Of a DNA stretch of 16,851 nt, positions 1 to 7,582 are shown piece by piece. Numbering within the stretch: the first letter of the stretch is position 1; the number at the start of each line of letters is the position of its first letter. The stretch covers positions 1 through 16,851 of the forward strand of contig JAGHTV010000498.1 in assembly GCA_018065165.1 (NCBI GenBank), in the 5' to 3' direction. Below the pieces are notes generated by a model. It had not been told where the DNA came from, ran no database searches, and worked only from the letters and a program-made list of their open reading frames with translations. This DNA is from Candidatus Sodaliphilus fimicaballi. GTDB lineage: Bacteria > Bacteroidota > Bacteroidia > Bacteroidales > Muribaculaceae. Position numbers and translations under genes: made by a program.

Positions 1-1
1 C

Positions 2-505
2 CATGACCTGAGCAGTGCATGGGCGTGGAACGACAACGGACAATCGACCAAGCTGACCGTTACCTGCAAGCGCACCGGCTGCACACACAAGAAAGAGTCA
101 AACGCTACCTATCCCAGCGGCGGCATCACTCGCAAGCAGACGACCGCACCCTCTTGCTTTGCCATGGGCGTGAACACCTACACCGCCACACTCACCGTGG
201 ACAGCAAGAGCTACACATCAAGCAAGGACGTGCAGGACATCGCCATGATTGCACATACTCTCAAAGGCACATGGGCGTGGGCTGACAATGGACAGTCGGC
301 TAAGCTGACCGTCACCTGCACCGCCACCGGCTGTACCCACAAGAAGGAGTCAACCGCTACCTACCCCAACGGCGGCATCACACGCAAGCAGAAGTCTGCT
401 CCCACCTGCTCGAAAATGGGCGTGAACACCTACACCGCCACCCTCACCGTGGATGGCAACAAGTACACCCAGACCAAGGATGTACAGGACATCCCCTTGT
501 CCGGC
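2..505 (+). repeat. Two tandem 252-bp (84-residue) coding repeats
   Basis: The TGG GCG TGG codons (WAW) recur at 20 and 272, exactly 252 bp apart, and the flanking protein is nearly the same in both copies: DNGQS.KLTVTC, TGCTHKKES, GGITRKQ, MGVNTYTATLTVD, KDVQDI. A third copy seems to begin with GHNF near 506 but diverges at once. More copies may lie upstream of the window. The Cys and GH spacing resembles Cys-containing repeats of Firmicutes and Bacteroidetes surface proteins, but I cannot name the family. Confidence 0.85.
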
Positions 506-2125
506 CACAACTTTGCCGGCGGCGAGTGTGCAACATGCCACGAGCATGAGTACCTCACCTTCACCGCAACGGGCAGCGTGACCCTCGGCATCGAGAACAA
601 GAACGGCAACGCGCCCAGCGTGGAATACACCCTCGACGACGGCGCCACATGGACCACATGGGACTACACCGCAATCAACCTGACCGACGGCCAGAAGGTG
701 CGCCTGCGCGGCTCTAACCCCACCGGCTTCAGCAACCCCGGCAACGACGAGACCACGTCGATCTATGACATACCCTATTCGATATTTACCACCTCGGGCA
801 GCGGAACCCTGGCAGCCAGTGGCTACCTCATGAGCCTCATCGACGTCCACAGCGCCACAACCGCCATCCCGTCGCGCGCTTGCTTCTACCGCCTCTTTAA
901 TGGCTGCAAGAACCTCACCACACCGCCCGCGCTCTCGGCAACCACACTGACTGCCGACTGCTACAGCGATATGTTCTACTCTTGTTCAAAATTAACCTCG
1001 GCACCTGCACTGCCCGCAACCACACTCGCAGAGAGCTGCTACAATAATATGTTCCGATACTGTCGTGCATTGAGCGAGGCCACGGCACTGCCCGCTACCA
1101 CACTCGCCGTGAACTGCTATAATGCAATGTTTAGCGACTGCTCTAATCTCACCCAGGCTCCAGCACTGCCAGCCACCACACTCACCAATAGCTGCTATGA
1201 TTACATGTTCGGCGGTTGCACCTCACTCACACAGGCACCAGAGCTCCCAGCTACCACGCTTGCTTATAACTGCTATAACGGAATGTTTATGAATTGTACC
1301 TCACTGAGCGAGGCTCCCGCTCTGCCCGCGACAGCGCTTACCCAGTACTGCTATGCGTCAATGTTTAGCGGTTGCTCTAATCTCTCTCAGGCTCCCGCTA
1401 TGCCAGCAACAACGCTCGCCGAGTACTGCTATCATCAAATGTTCAGAGATTGTTCTAATCTCACCCAGGCACCAGCTCTGCCCGCAACCACGCTCGTCGA
1501 TGGTTGCTATAATTCAATGTTTATGAATTGTACTTCACTGAGCGAGGCTCCTGCACTGCCCGCAACCACGCTTGCCACGAACTGCTATTTTGACATGTTT
1601 AATGGCTGCACCTCACTCACACAGGCACCCGCTCTGCCCGCAACCACGCTCACCGAGAGCTGCTATAGAGAAATGTTTATGAATTGTACTTCACTCGCCC
1701 AGGCTCCCGCTCTGCCCGCAACCACGCTTGTCTATGGTTGCTATAAACAAATGTTCTATAACTGCGCGAGTCTCAATCGCATAGAAGTAGCATTCACCGA
1801 CTGGGGTGATTCCTATACTCCTGATTGGCTCGCAAATGTAGCAAGCGAGGGAGAGTTCATTTGTCCCACCGCACTCGAGACCATAGTTGGCTCAAGCTTC
1901 ATCCCCGAGGGATGGACAGTGAAGCATAACGATGAGCCCCAGTTTGCTACCGGCGACGTGAACGGCGACGGCACAATAGATATTGCCGACATCAATAGCA
2001 TCATCAGCATAATTCTTGAAAGCGCTACTAATGCAAGCTTTGGAAACAGAGGTGATGTGAATGGCAACGGAGAGGTTGACATTGCCGACATTAACGCTTG
2101 CATCAGTATTATTCTTGAAAAATAA
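2..2125 (+). CDS. Secreted BspA-like leucine-rich-repeat protein with dockerin-like C-terminus (5' partial)
   Basis: The frame is open from the window edge, so the true start lies upstream; 707 residues are visible. The order seen is: two 84-residue repeats with three Cys each (2-505); a non-repeat domain (about 506-890) beginning with a GHNF...CATC segment; eleven 26-residue leucine-rich units of the form LPATTLxxxCYxxMFxxCxxLxxAP (about 923-1780); a short linker; and two calcium-loop motifs, GDVNGDGTIDIADIN (from 1952) and GDVNGNGEVDIADIN (from 2051). The last two are the paired DxNxDGxxDxxD loops of a type I dockerin. LRR units of this style occur in BspA-like surface proteins of gut Bacteroidales, so a secreted or surface-attached location is inferred; the signal peptide is outside the window. 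Function is unknown; adhesion or host/glycan binding is the usual guess. A strong terminator follows the stop. Confidence 0.85.
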   Translation, partial: HDLSSAWAWNDNGQSTKLTVTCKRTGCTHKKESNATYPSGGITRKQTTAPSCFAMGVNTYTATLTVDSKSYTSSKDVQDIAMIAHTLKGTWAWADNGQSAKLTVTCTATGCTHKKESTATYPNGGITRKQKSAPTCSKMGVNTYTATLTVDGNKYTQTKDVQDIPLSGHNFAGGECATCHEHEYLTFTATGSVTLGIENKNGNAPSVEYTLDDGATWTTWDYTAINLTDGQKVRLRGSNPTGFSNPGNDETTSIYDIPYSIFTTSGSGTLAASGYLMSLIDVHSATTAIPSRACFYRLFNGCKNLTTPPALSATTLTADCYSDMFYSCSKLTSAPALPATTLAESCYNNMFRYCRALSEATALPATTLAVNCYNAMFSDCSNLTQAPALPATTLTNSCYDYMFGGCTSLTQAPELPATTLAYNCYNGMFMNCTSLSEAPALPATALTQYCYASMFSGCSNLSQAPAMPATTLAEYCYHQMFRDCSNLTQAPALPATTLVDGCYNSMFMNCTSLSEAPALPATTLATNCYFDMFNGCTSLTQAPALPATTLTESCYREMFMNCTSLAQAPALPATTLVYGCYKQMFYNCASLNRIEVAFTDWGDSYTPDWLANVASEGEFICPTALETIVGSSFIPEGWTVKHNDEPQFATGDVNGDGTIDIADINSIISIILESATNASFGNRGDVNGNGEVDIADINACISIILEK
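923..1780 (+). repeat. Eleven tandem 78-bp coding units (26-residue LRR)
   Basis: The PALxATTL/PAxPATTL motif recurs at 78-bp spacing, for example Pro codons at 926 and 1160, three units apart. Each unit carries two Cys, a CYxxMF core and a CxxL strand. One unit has LSATTL and one LPATAL; the others are LPATTL or MPATTL. Units 5, 8 and 10 share almost the same DNA around ATGTTTATGAATTGTAC (1283, 1517, 1673), so copies were duplicated in blocks. Confidence 0.9.
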
Positions 2126-2163
2126 TTCCCTAGCAGAACCCCCCAATACCAATTAAGAAGAAC

Positions 2164-2195
2164 AGCCCCGAGGTTATCTACCCCGGGGCTTTTTC
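2164..2195 (+). terminator. Rho-independent terminator of the LRR protein gene
   Basis: AGCCCCG (2164-2170) pairs with CGGGGCT (2184-2190). The stem continues across one mismatch with GGT/ACC to a small TATCT loop, and TTTTTC follows. It lies 38 bp after the stop at 2125. Confidence 0.9.
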
Positions 2196-2241
2196 TCTAG
2201 ATAAATTAAAAACTGAAAGAAATCAGGGAATGATATATGAG

Positions 2242-2402
2242 TTGTCCCCAGAATGTCTAAAAACGCGGACTTTCAGCCCGCACTATTTTATTTGCACTAT
2301 TCCGAGGCCTGCGCTCACTATCGCTCGCTTCGACCCCGGTTATAGTTCGCTATCGCTCACAAATCGCACTTTCAGTGCTTATCTAGGAAACCATGGGGAC
2401 AA
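2242..2402. repeat. 161-bp intergenic element bounded by 9-bp perfect inverted repeats
   Basis: TTGTCCCCA (2242-2250) and TGGGGACAA (2394-2402) are exact reverse complements. Inside, two hairpin-like segments share ACTTTCAG in their loop region: GCGG-ACTTTCAG-CCCGC near the left arm and GCACTTTCAGTGC near the right. GCACTATT and TATCGCTC each occur twice. An open frame of 70 codons crosses it but has no protein-like features. From memory, similar sequences recur between genes in Bacteroidales genomes, but I could not check this. It may be a small non-autonomous mobile or REP-like repeat. Together with flanking AT-rich sequence it fills the gap between the terminator and the trmD promoter. Confidence 0.5.
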
Positions 2403-2498
2403 CACGTATATTGTTACCCAAATTTATTTTAATTTCTTTTAATTTCTGTCAGTTTATTATCTGCGGTATCTGCGAGAGAGAAAAAGTTTGTGTTGACG

Positions 2499-2529
2499 TT
2501 TGCGTTTGCGTTAAATTATCGTATCTTTG
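2499..2529 (+). promoter_or_regulatory. Bacteroidota-type promoter of the trmD operon
   Basis: A -33 box TTTG (2499-2502; a second TTTG at 2505) lies 19 nt before the -7 box TATCTTTG (2522-2529), matching TTTG-N19-TAnnTTTG. It sits 36 nt before the ATG at 2566, which argues against the in-frame TTG at 2527, because that codon lies inside the -7 box. Confidence 0.75.
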
Positions 2530-2565
2530 CAGATTGAAACCAAAACTGCAAAGATAATCCATTAT

Positions 2566-3240
2566 ATGCGTATAGATATCCTCACCGTAATGCCCGAGGC
2601 TCTTGAGTCTCCACTGAACTGCTCAATACTGCAACGAGCTCAAGACAAGGGCCTTGTTGAGTTCCACATACACAACCTGCGCGACTGGTCGACACGCAAG
2701 CATCGCAAGGTGGACGACTACCCCTTTAGCGGCGATGCCGGCATGGTGATGCAAATTGAGCCCGTGTACCGCTGCATTGAGCAACTGAAGAGCGAGCGCA
2801 ACTATGACGATGTGATTTTCACATCGCCCGACGGCGACATCCTGGACCAACCCATGGCCAATGCCCTGTCGCTGGCCGAGAACCTCATCATCTTGTGTGG
2901 TCACTACAAGGGTGTTGACTTCCGCATCAGGGAGCATCTTGTGACTCGCGAGATATCTATAGGCAACTATGTGCTCACTGGCGGCGAGCTGCCCGCAGCC
3001 GTGATTGCCGACGCTGTGGTGCGTCTCATTCCTGGTGCCATAGGCGACGAGCAAAGCGCCTTGAGCGACTCGTTCCAGGACAACCTGCTCGAGGCTCCCA
3101 TCTATACCCGCCCCGCCGAGTTTAACGGCTGGAAGGTGCCCGATGTGCTGCTGAGCGGCAACTTTGCCAAGATTGAGCAATGGAAGATGGAACAAGCGCT
3201 GAAACGCACTCGCGAGTTGCGTCCTGAGTTATTGAAATAA
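2566..3240 (+). CDS. trmD: tRNA (guanine-N1-)-methyltransferase TrmD
   Basis: TrmD methylates G37 at N1 in tRNAs with G36, using S-adenosylmethionine, and so prevents +1 frameshifting; it acts as a cytosolic dimer of the SPOUT class with a trefoil-knot fold. The 224-residue protein has the family signatures: [16 protein letters not shown] (46-61), [12 protein letters not shown] (110-121), [13 protein letters not shown] (131-143), DSF with the catalytic-type Asp168, YTRP (180-183), and the C-terminal [13 protein letters not shown]...RPELL helix region. Length is close to the usual family size. I chose the ATG at 2566 because [11 protein letters not shown] aligns with the family N-terminus and an upstream in-frame TTG falls in the promoter. 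It is the first gene of a probable operon with the DivIC-like gene 30 bp downstream. Confidence 0.96.
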   Translation: MRIDILTVMPEALESPLNCSILQRAQDKGLVEFHIHNLRDWSTRKHRKVDDYPFSGDAGMVMQIEPVYRCIEQLKSERNYDDVIFTSPDGDILDQPMANALSLAENLIILCGHYKGVDFRIREHLVTREISIGNYVLTGGELPAAVIADAVVRLIPGAIGDEQSALSDSFQDNLLEAPIYTRPAEFNGWKVPDVLLSGNFAKIEQWKMEQALKRTRELRPELLK

Positions 3241-3270
3241 CAGTACAAACCGATTAATACACAACAATAT

Positions 3271-3564
3271 ATGCAACGCCCCAAGTGGATACCCCGATGG
3301 CTCAATGTGCCATTTGTAGTCTTTGTGATTTTCATCGCATGGATGAGCATATTTGGAGAGAACAACTTCAGGAAAACCCACTCCCTGAAGACTCAAATCA
3401 ACAACCTCAAGGCCGAGATTCAGGCCAAGAACGACTCGGCAAAATACTATGAGGCCAAGGTTAGAGAGCTCAACACTGACCGCGAGCGTCTCGAGAAGAT
3501 TGCACGCGAGCAATATGGCATGAAGCGCGAGAACGAAGATGTTTACATCACCGACATCCCCTGA
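3271..3564 (+). CDS. FtsB/DivIC-type septum formation initiator protein
   Basis: This is a 97-residue bitopic membrane protein with a short basic N-terminus (QRPKWIPRW), one transmembrane helix (about residues 13-28), then a coiled coil (about 36-75, with the heptad-like run LKTQINNLKAEIQAKN) and the IAREQYGMKRENEDVYI ending typical of the FtsB/DivIC family. Members join FtsL and FtsQ in the divisome and help activate septal peptidoglycan synthesis. It lies 30 bp after trmD with no promoter between them, so it is probably co-transcribed. Family assignment is secure; whether to call it FtsB or DivIC is a naming matter. Confidence 0.9.
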   Translation: MQRPKWIPRWLNVPFVVFVIFIAWMSIFGENNFRKTHSLKTQINNLKAEIQAKNDSAKYYEAKVRELNTDRERLEKIAREQYGMKRENEDVYITDIP

Positions 3565-3602
3565 TCAATATCACAGGGACATAATCTCATACATCAAAAC
3601 CA

Positions 3603-3983
3603 ATGGATAACAAGAAGATAGAGACATATAAAGACCTGGCAATATCGGCCGGACTGCTCATTATGCTCGTTATGGCCGTAATGCCGCTGCTCAACATCAA
3701 CGAGGAGTGGATGCGCTGGGTATATGCCGCAGGCGCCGCACTGGTGCTGGTAGTGCGACTCACACAACGCTACAAGGGCAAGAACCTGCGCATAAGACGC
3801 CTGTATGTGATGCAGGTGATGGCTGCAGTGATGTTTTGCCTCTCGGCATTTCTCACCTACTACAGCACAGGAACAACCGACTGGATTGCCTTTTTGATGG
3901 CAGGCTCGGTATTGCAGATATATGCATCATTTGTGATTGACAAAGAGAAAGAAAAGGAGCAAAAGGCCTCGAAAAACGAGTAA
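3603..3983 (+). CDS. Small four-helix membrane protein of unknown function
   Basis: The 126-residue protein has four hydrophobic stretches (about residues 12-32, 39-52, 68-88 and 94-111) separated by short loops, with RYKGKNLRIRR between helices 2 and 3, and a very charged tail KEKEKEQKASKNE. I do not recognise a named domain. It starts 38 bp after the divIC-like gene with no visible promoter between, so it is probably the last gene of the trmD operon. The position suggests a role tied to the envelope or division, but that is only inference from context. Confidence 0.8.
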   Translation: MDNKKIETYKDLAISAGLLIMLVMAVMPLLNINEEWMRWVYAAGAALVLVVRLTQRYKGKNLRIRRLYVMQVMAAVMFCLSAFLTYYSTGTTDWIAFLMAGSVLQIYASFVIDKEKEKEQKASKNE

Positions 3984-4040
3984 TATGTTAAAATACATAT
4001 TAAAAAGCCAAACTCATTCTTATATTTCACTGGGAATTAT

Positions 4041-4048
4041 TAACTTTG
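4041..4048 (+). promoter_or_regulatory. Likely promoter of the outer-membrane protein/lptC operon
   Basis: TAACTTTG matches the Bacteroidota -7 consensus TAnnTTTG and lies 43 nt before the ATG at 4092. No good TTTG is seen 19-21 nt upstream, so support rests on the -7 box and position. Confidence 0.5.
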
Positions 4049-4091
4049 TCGGTTGAAAGTTTCAAAAAACCACTTTTACAACTCACTGAAA

Positions 4092-5333
4092 ATGAAATTT
4101 TACAAAATATTCTCACTGTTGATAGTTGCTATGGCAATTGCCGGCACAGCAAACGCACAAGTTACAAGCAGCCCCTATTCTAAGATAGGTTATGGCATAT
4201 TGAGCGACAACGCATCGGGCATACAACGCTCGATGGGTGGTGTGGGCTATGCAATGCAAGACGGTCGTGCAATCAATGTAATGAACCCCGCCTCTTACTC
4301 ACAAGTTGACTCACTCACATTCATCTGGGATGTGGGCCTGGACGCAACTTACCTGATGTCGAAAGAAGGCACCAAGAAGGGCGACTCATTTGGCGGTGGT
4401 CTCGACTACCTCAAGGGTCAGTTCAAGATTGCCAAGCGCCTGGGTGGTTCGTTTGGTTTGCTGCCCTACTCATCGGTAGGTTACAGCTTTGGCAACACAC
4501 TGGGTAGCGGAAGCGAGTATCACGAGGGTAGCGGCGGTCTGTTGCAACTGTATGTAGGTGCTGGCTACGAGTTGTTCAAGGGTCTGAGCGTGGGTGCAAA
4601 CGGCTCATACATGTTTGGTACAATCTCTAACATTAACAGCCTTACCACTTCGTCAAACACACTCTTCTTGCGTGAGATGCAAGTGCGCGACTACAATGTC
4701 AATGTGGGTATCCAGTATGCCTACGACCTCGACAAGGACAGCCGCATCGTAGTGGGTGCTACATTTACTCCTAAGAAGTCGTTCCACGGCAACACTTGGG
4801 GATTATACTACGACAACCAGGATGCTAAGGCCGACACAGTGGGCATGACCAAGCTCAATGGCAAGTTTGAGCAGCCTAACACCTTCGGCGTGGGCTTGAG
4901 CTATAACTACAAGAAGCAATTCCTTGCCGAGGTTGACTTCACATACCAAGACTGGGCCAAGGCCAAGTACACTCCCATCGCAGGATTTGAGGCAAAGGAC
5001 ACCAAGTTCAACAACCGCTGGAAGGCAGCTGCTGGTGTACAATACACCCCCAACAAGCGTGGTTCTTACCTGGGCGTAATGAAGTTCCGCGTGGGTGGTT
5101 TCTACAACAACGACTACATGAACATCGCTGGCAACAGCGTTAAGGACTATGGCGTGAGCGCAGGTGTGGGCCTTCCCGTGCCCGGCGTTACCGGCAAGAC
5201 CACATTGAACCTGGGCATTGAATGGAAGCGTCGTCAAGCGTCTCCCCAAAAGCTCATTCAGGAAGACTACCTGAGCTTTACAGTGGGCATCAATGTCAAC
5301 GAGGTTTGGTTCTGGAAGAACAAGATTAGATAA
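4092..5333 (+). CDS. Outer-membrane beta-barrel protein with SPYS motif
   Basis: The 413-residue product begins with a clear signal peptide (MKFYKIFSLLIVAMAIAGTANA, cut before QVTSS). The mature protein opens with SSPYSKIGYGIL, the SPYSRxGxG-like start seen in many Bacteroidota outer-membrane barrels of the FadL/PorV type. Alternating aromatic strands follow, ending in SFTVGINVNEVWFWKNKIR. The exact role is unknown. The ATG at 4092 is chosen over an in-frame TTG at 4053 because it begins the signal peptide and leaves room for the promoter at 4041. The lptC gene starts 5 bp after its stop, so the two are almost surely translated from one mRNA. This hints at a link with lipopolysaccharide or envelope assembly, which is inference. 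Confidence 0.85.
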   Translation: MKFYKIFSLLIVAMAIAGTANAQVTSSPYSKIGYGILSDNASGIQRSMGGVGYAMQDGRAINVMNPASYSQVDSLTFIWDVGLDATYLMSKEGTKKGDSFGGGLDYLKGQFKIAKRLGGSFGLLPYSSVGYSFGNTLGSGSEYHEGSGGLLQLYVGAGYELFKGLSVGANGSYMFGTISNINSLTTSSNTLFLREMQVRDYNVNVGIQYAYDLDKDSRIVVGATFTPKKSFHGNTWGLYYDNQDAKADTVGMTKLNGKFEQPNTFGVGLSYNYKKQFLAEVDFTYQDWAKAKYTPIAGFEAKDTKFNNRWKAAAGVQYTPNKRGSYLGVMKFRVGGFYNNDYMNIAGNSVKDYGVSAGVGLPVPGVTGKTTLNLGIEWKRRQASPQKLIQEDYLSFTVGINVNEVWFWKNKIR

Positions 5334-5338
5334 TCACA

Positions 5339-5917
5339 GTGTACAAGCCGCTACTAGGCATACTAATGGTGTTGTTACTTGCCCTTGCCACCACTGCGTG
5401 TAAGGACGAGGTGACAGGTGTAGTGCAACACATCACCGATCCCAACAAAGCCCCCACAATGAGCACACACGATGTGCAGACCATCATCAGCGACAACGGT
5501 CACACCCGTTATCGCATCACTACGGCAGTGTGGGAGATGTATGAGGAGGCCAAAGAGCCCCACTGGGTGTTTCCCAAAGGCGTGCTTGCCGAGGAGATGG
5601 ACTCGGCCTACCACATCATTTCCAGCATCAAGTGCGACTCGGCCTACTTTGACAAGAACAAGCAACTGTGGGACCTGCACGGCAATGTGAAGATAACCAA
5701 CACGGGCGGCGATGTAATCCTTACCGACCAACTATTCTGGAATCAAATAGAACACAGGCTATATAGCGACGCCTTCATACATGTTGAGAAACAAGGCCGC
5801 GTAATTGAGGGCTATGGCTATGAGTCAAACGAACAATTCTCTACCTACCGACTCAACAAGGTTGAGGCCATATTCCCCATCGACGAGAATCGAATGCCTC
5901 ACCCTGGCGGCAAATAA
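5339..5917 (+). CDS. lptC: LptC-family LPS export periplasmic protein (lipoprotein-like)
   Basis: LptC links the inner-membrane LptBFG transporter to the periplasmic bridge that carries lipopolysaccharide outward. The 192-residue length matches the family. The N-terminus MYKPLLGILMVLLLALATTAC is a hydrophobic leader ending in a plausible lipobox Cys. After it comes the LptC domain: SDNGHTRYRITTAVWEMYEE, then FPKGVLAEEMD, the strand run CDSAYFDKNKQLWDLHGNVKI, and VILTDQLFWNQIEHRLYSDAFI. The start is GTG at 5339; the next ATG (5366) would leave too short a leader. It is 5 bp behind the barrel gene and 19 bp ahead of the CBS protein gene. Confidence 0.88.
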   Translation: MYKPLLGILMVLLLALATTACKDEVTGVVQHITDPNKAPTMSTHDVQTIISDNGHTRYRITTAVWEMYEEAKEPHWVFPKGVLAEEMDSAYHIISSIKCDSAYFDKNKQLWDLHGNVKITNTGGDVILTDQLFWNQIEHRLYSDAFIHVEKQGRVIEGYGYESNEQFSTYRLNKVEAIFPIDENRMPHPGGK

Positions 5918-5936
5918 TGCAAACAACTGAACAACA

Positions 5937-7202
5937 ATGAGTAACGCACTTCTTGTAGTAATAATCACAATGCTTCTCTCGGCCTTCTTCTCGGGAATGG
6001 AGATTGCCTTTGTTGCATCTAACAAGGTGCGTGCCGAGATTGACATAGCACGCGGCGGACTCATCAATCGCATACTGAACACCTTCTACACCCATCGCGA
6101 GATGTTCATTTCCACACTGCTCATAGGCAACAACATTGTCAATGTGGTTTACAGTATGGCCATGACCATGCTGCTGGGTGGTTACATCAATAGCCTAGTG
6201 GGAGGCAACGAGGCCGTGCAACTGCTGGTACTCACTCTGGTATCAACCCTCATCGTGCTAGTAGCATGTGAGTTCCTGCCCAAGACCGTGTTCCGCATCA
6301 ACCCCAACGAGTCGCTGCGCATGTTCTCGCTGCCACTGTACACCTGCTACCTGCTGCTCTACCCCATATCACGCTTCACCCAACTGCTGTCGGCCGGACT
6401 GATGCGACTGTTTGGAGTCAAGATCAACAAGGCACAAATGGGTATCATCTCGGTTGACGAGCTCGATGCCTACCTGCAGGAAAACATCGACCAGCGCGAG
6501 GAGGACAATCAGGAAGTGGAACACGAAGTAAAGTTCTTTGAAAATGCTCTCGACTTCAGCGACACACGCCTGCGCGACTGCATGGTGCCCCGCAACGAGA
6601 TTGTTGCAGTTGACATCAACGACACAACCCGCAACGAGCTGGTAGAGATATTCTCACGCTCGGGACTCTCTAAAATCGTTGTCTACAAGGAAGATATCGA
6701 CAATGTAATAGGCTTCATTCAGGTGAGTGAGCTCTTTGTGACCGACATTGACTGGAAAACCCGCATCAAGCCAGTCTTGTTTGCCCCTGAGACTCTGCTC
6801 GCCCGCAAGATGATGCAAAACCTGCTCGACAAGAAACGCTCCATGGCCATTGTGCTCGACGAGTTTGGTGGCACATCGGGCATGCTCACGCTTGAGGACC
6901 TCGTAGAGGAAATCTTCGGCGAATTTGACGACGAGCACGACCGCAACCAGCTAGTTGCCAAGCAAATCGACGAGCACAACTACGAGTTGAGCGGACGCAT
7001 GGAAATTGAGGAAATCAACGAGCGATTCCATCTGGGAATTCCCGAGAGTGACGACTACCAGACCATAGCCGGTTATGTGCTCTACAACCACGAGGAGATA
7101 CCCTCGGTGGGCGATGTCATCGAGATTGACGACTTCAGCATCACCGTAGTAAAGAAAACCGCTGCCCGCCTCGAGTTGCTCCACGTCACCACTAAAGAGT
7201 AA
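5937..7202 (+). CDS. CNNM/CorC-family CBS-domain membrane protein (hemolysin-type)
   Basis: The 421-residue protein has the DUF21-CBS-CBS-CorC_HlyC order. Residues 1-165 are the DUF21 membrane domain, with [16 protein letters not shown] (19-34), [10 protein letters not shown] (61-70) and [14 protein letters not shown] (112-125). Residues about 215-330 are the CBS pair, with [11 protein letters not shown] (216-226) and [24 protein letters not shown] (306-329). The C-terminal CorC_HlyC domain (about 340-418) has [13 protein letters not shown] and [11 protein letters not shown]. Relatives are magnesium/cobalt transporters or efflux factors; older labels are hemolysin C or TlyC, and GldE in gliding Bacteroidota is related. 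The actual substrate is not shown by the sequence. It is the last gene of the barrel-lptC unit and is followed by a hairpin at 7242. Confidence 0.92.
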   Translation: MSNALLVVIITMLLSAFFSGMEIAFVASNKVRAEIDIARGGLINRILNTFYTHREMFISTLLIGNNIVNVVYSMAMTMLLGGYINSLVGGNEAVQLLVLTLVSTLIVLVACEFLPKTVFRINPNESLRMFSLPLYTCYLLLYPISRFTQLLSAGLMRLFGVKINKAQMGIISVDELDAYLQENIDQREEDNQEVEHEVKFFENALDFSDTRLRDCMVPRNEIVAVDINDTTRNELVEIFSRSGLSKIVVYKEDIDNVIGFIQVSELFVTDIDWKTRIKPVLFAPETLLARKMMQNLLDKKRSMAIVLDEFGGTSGMLTLEDLVEEIFGEFDDEHDRNQLVAKQIDEHNYELSGRMEIEEINERFHLGIPESDDYQTIAGYVLYNHEEIPSVGDVIEIDDFSITVVKKTAARLELLHVTTKE

Positions 7203-7241
7203 AAGGAAGGGGTTAATACAACCATTTCAACAAGAATAAAG

Positions 7242-7269
7242 CAAGGCGCTACTCTAGAGTAGTGCCTTG
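7242..7269 (+). terminator. Hairpin downstream of the CBS protein gene (possible terminator)
   Basis: CAAGGCGCTACT (7242-7253) pairs with AGTAGTGCCTTG (7258-7269), 12 bp with one G-T pair and a CTAG loop. It lies 40 bp after the stop. No run of T follows directly, so it may stabilise or end the transcript by another route. Confidence 0.5.
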
Positions 7270-7299
7270 TGTGCATCTACGAGAAGATTAACAACACAT

Positions 7300-7320
7300 C
7301 CCGACGATAAAACCGTCGGG
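7300..7320. other. Small GC hairpin in the 7203-7582 gap
   Basis: CCCGACG (7300-7306) and CGTCGGG (7314-7320) pair around ATAAAAC. A loose T-rich stretch starts about 14 nt later. It may be a second transcript-end hairpin, but the spacing to the T run is poor. Confidence 0.35.
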
Positions 7321-7346
7321 CATATTGCGCAGATTTATTTTTGACT

Positions 7347-7386
7347 ATAAGAACAAAAAGGGACATAATTATTTTTATGTTCTTAT
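7347..7386. other. AT-rich 9-bp inverted repeat in the 7203-7582 gap
   Basis: ATAAGAACA (7347-7355) and TGTTCTTAT (7378-7386) are exact reverse complements 22 nt apart, and TTTCTTTTAG follows. This could be an operator or a weak terminator. The rest of this 380-bp gap, apart from the two hairpins before it and the promoter near 7524, shows no gene. Confidence 0.35.
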
Positions 7387-7500
7387 TTTCTTTTAGTCTT
7401 AAGAACGCGTCATCCGTGAGATAGTCCTTTGCTGAGTAGTTACCAAAATTAGTGCCAATATATAAATACTCTTAAAAATAAATATTTTTAAGGGGTTTCA

Positions 7501-7531
7501 TTTCGTTATTCTGGTAAATTGCGTATATTTG
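7501..7531 (+). promoter_or_regulatory. Likely promoter of the TPR/outer-membrane barrel operon
   Basis: TATATTTG (7524-7531) fits TAnnTTTG, and TTTC (7501-7504), one base from TTTG, lies 19 nt upstream. The start codon follows at 7583, giving a leader of roughly 45 nt. Confidence 0.6.
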
Positions 7532-7582
7532 TAGATTAATAAACGAAATAACGCTTTCACCTCATAATAACATTCAAAAAGC

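Noticed and set aside
923..1780. Regular repeats that could suggest a CRISPR array
   Set aside because: The 78-bp period is fully in frame, without constant repeats and unique spacers; it encodes leucine-rich repeats.
2230..2442. 70-codon open frame on the plus strand
   Set aside because: It crosses the inverted-repeat-bounded element, lacks protein-like composition and contains the hairpin segments; best read as non-coding repeat DNA.
2527..2565. TTG start extending TrmD by 13 residues
   Set aside because: The codon lies inside the -7 promoter box and the extra residues do not match the TrmD N-terminus.
4053..4091. TTG start extending the outer-membrane barrel by 13 residues
   Set aside because: It would place a polar stretch before the signal peptide and lies only about 5 nt past the -7 box; the ATG at 4092 fits.
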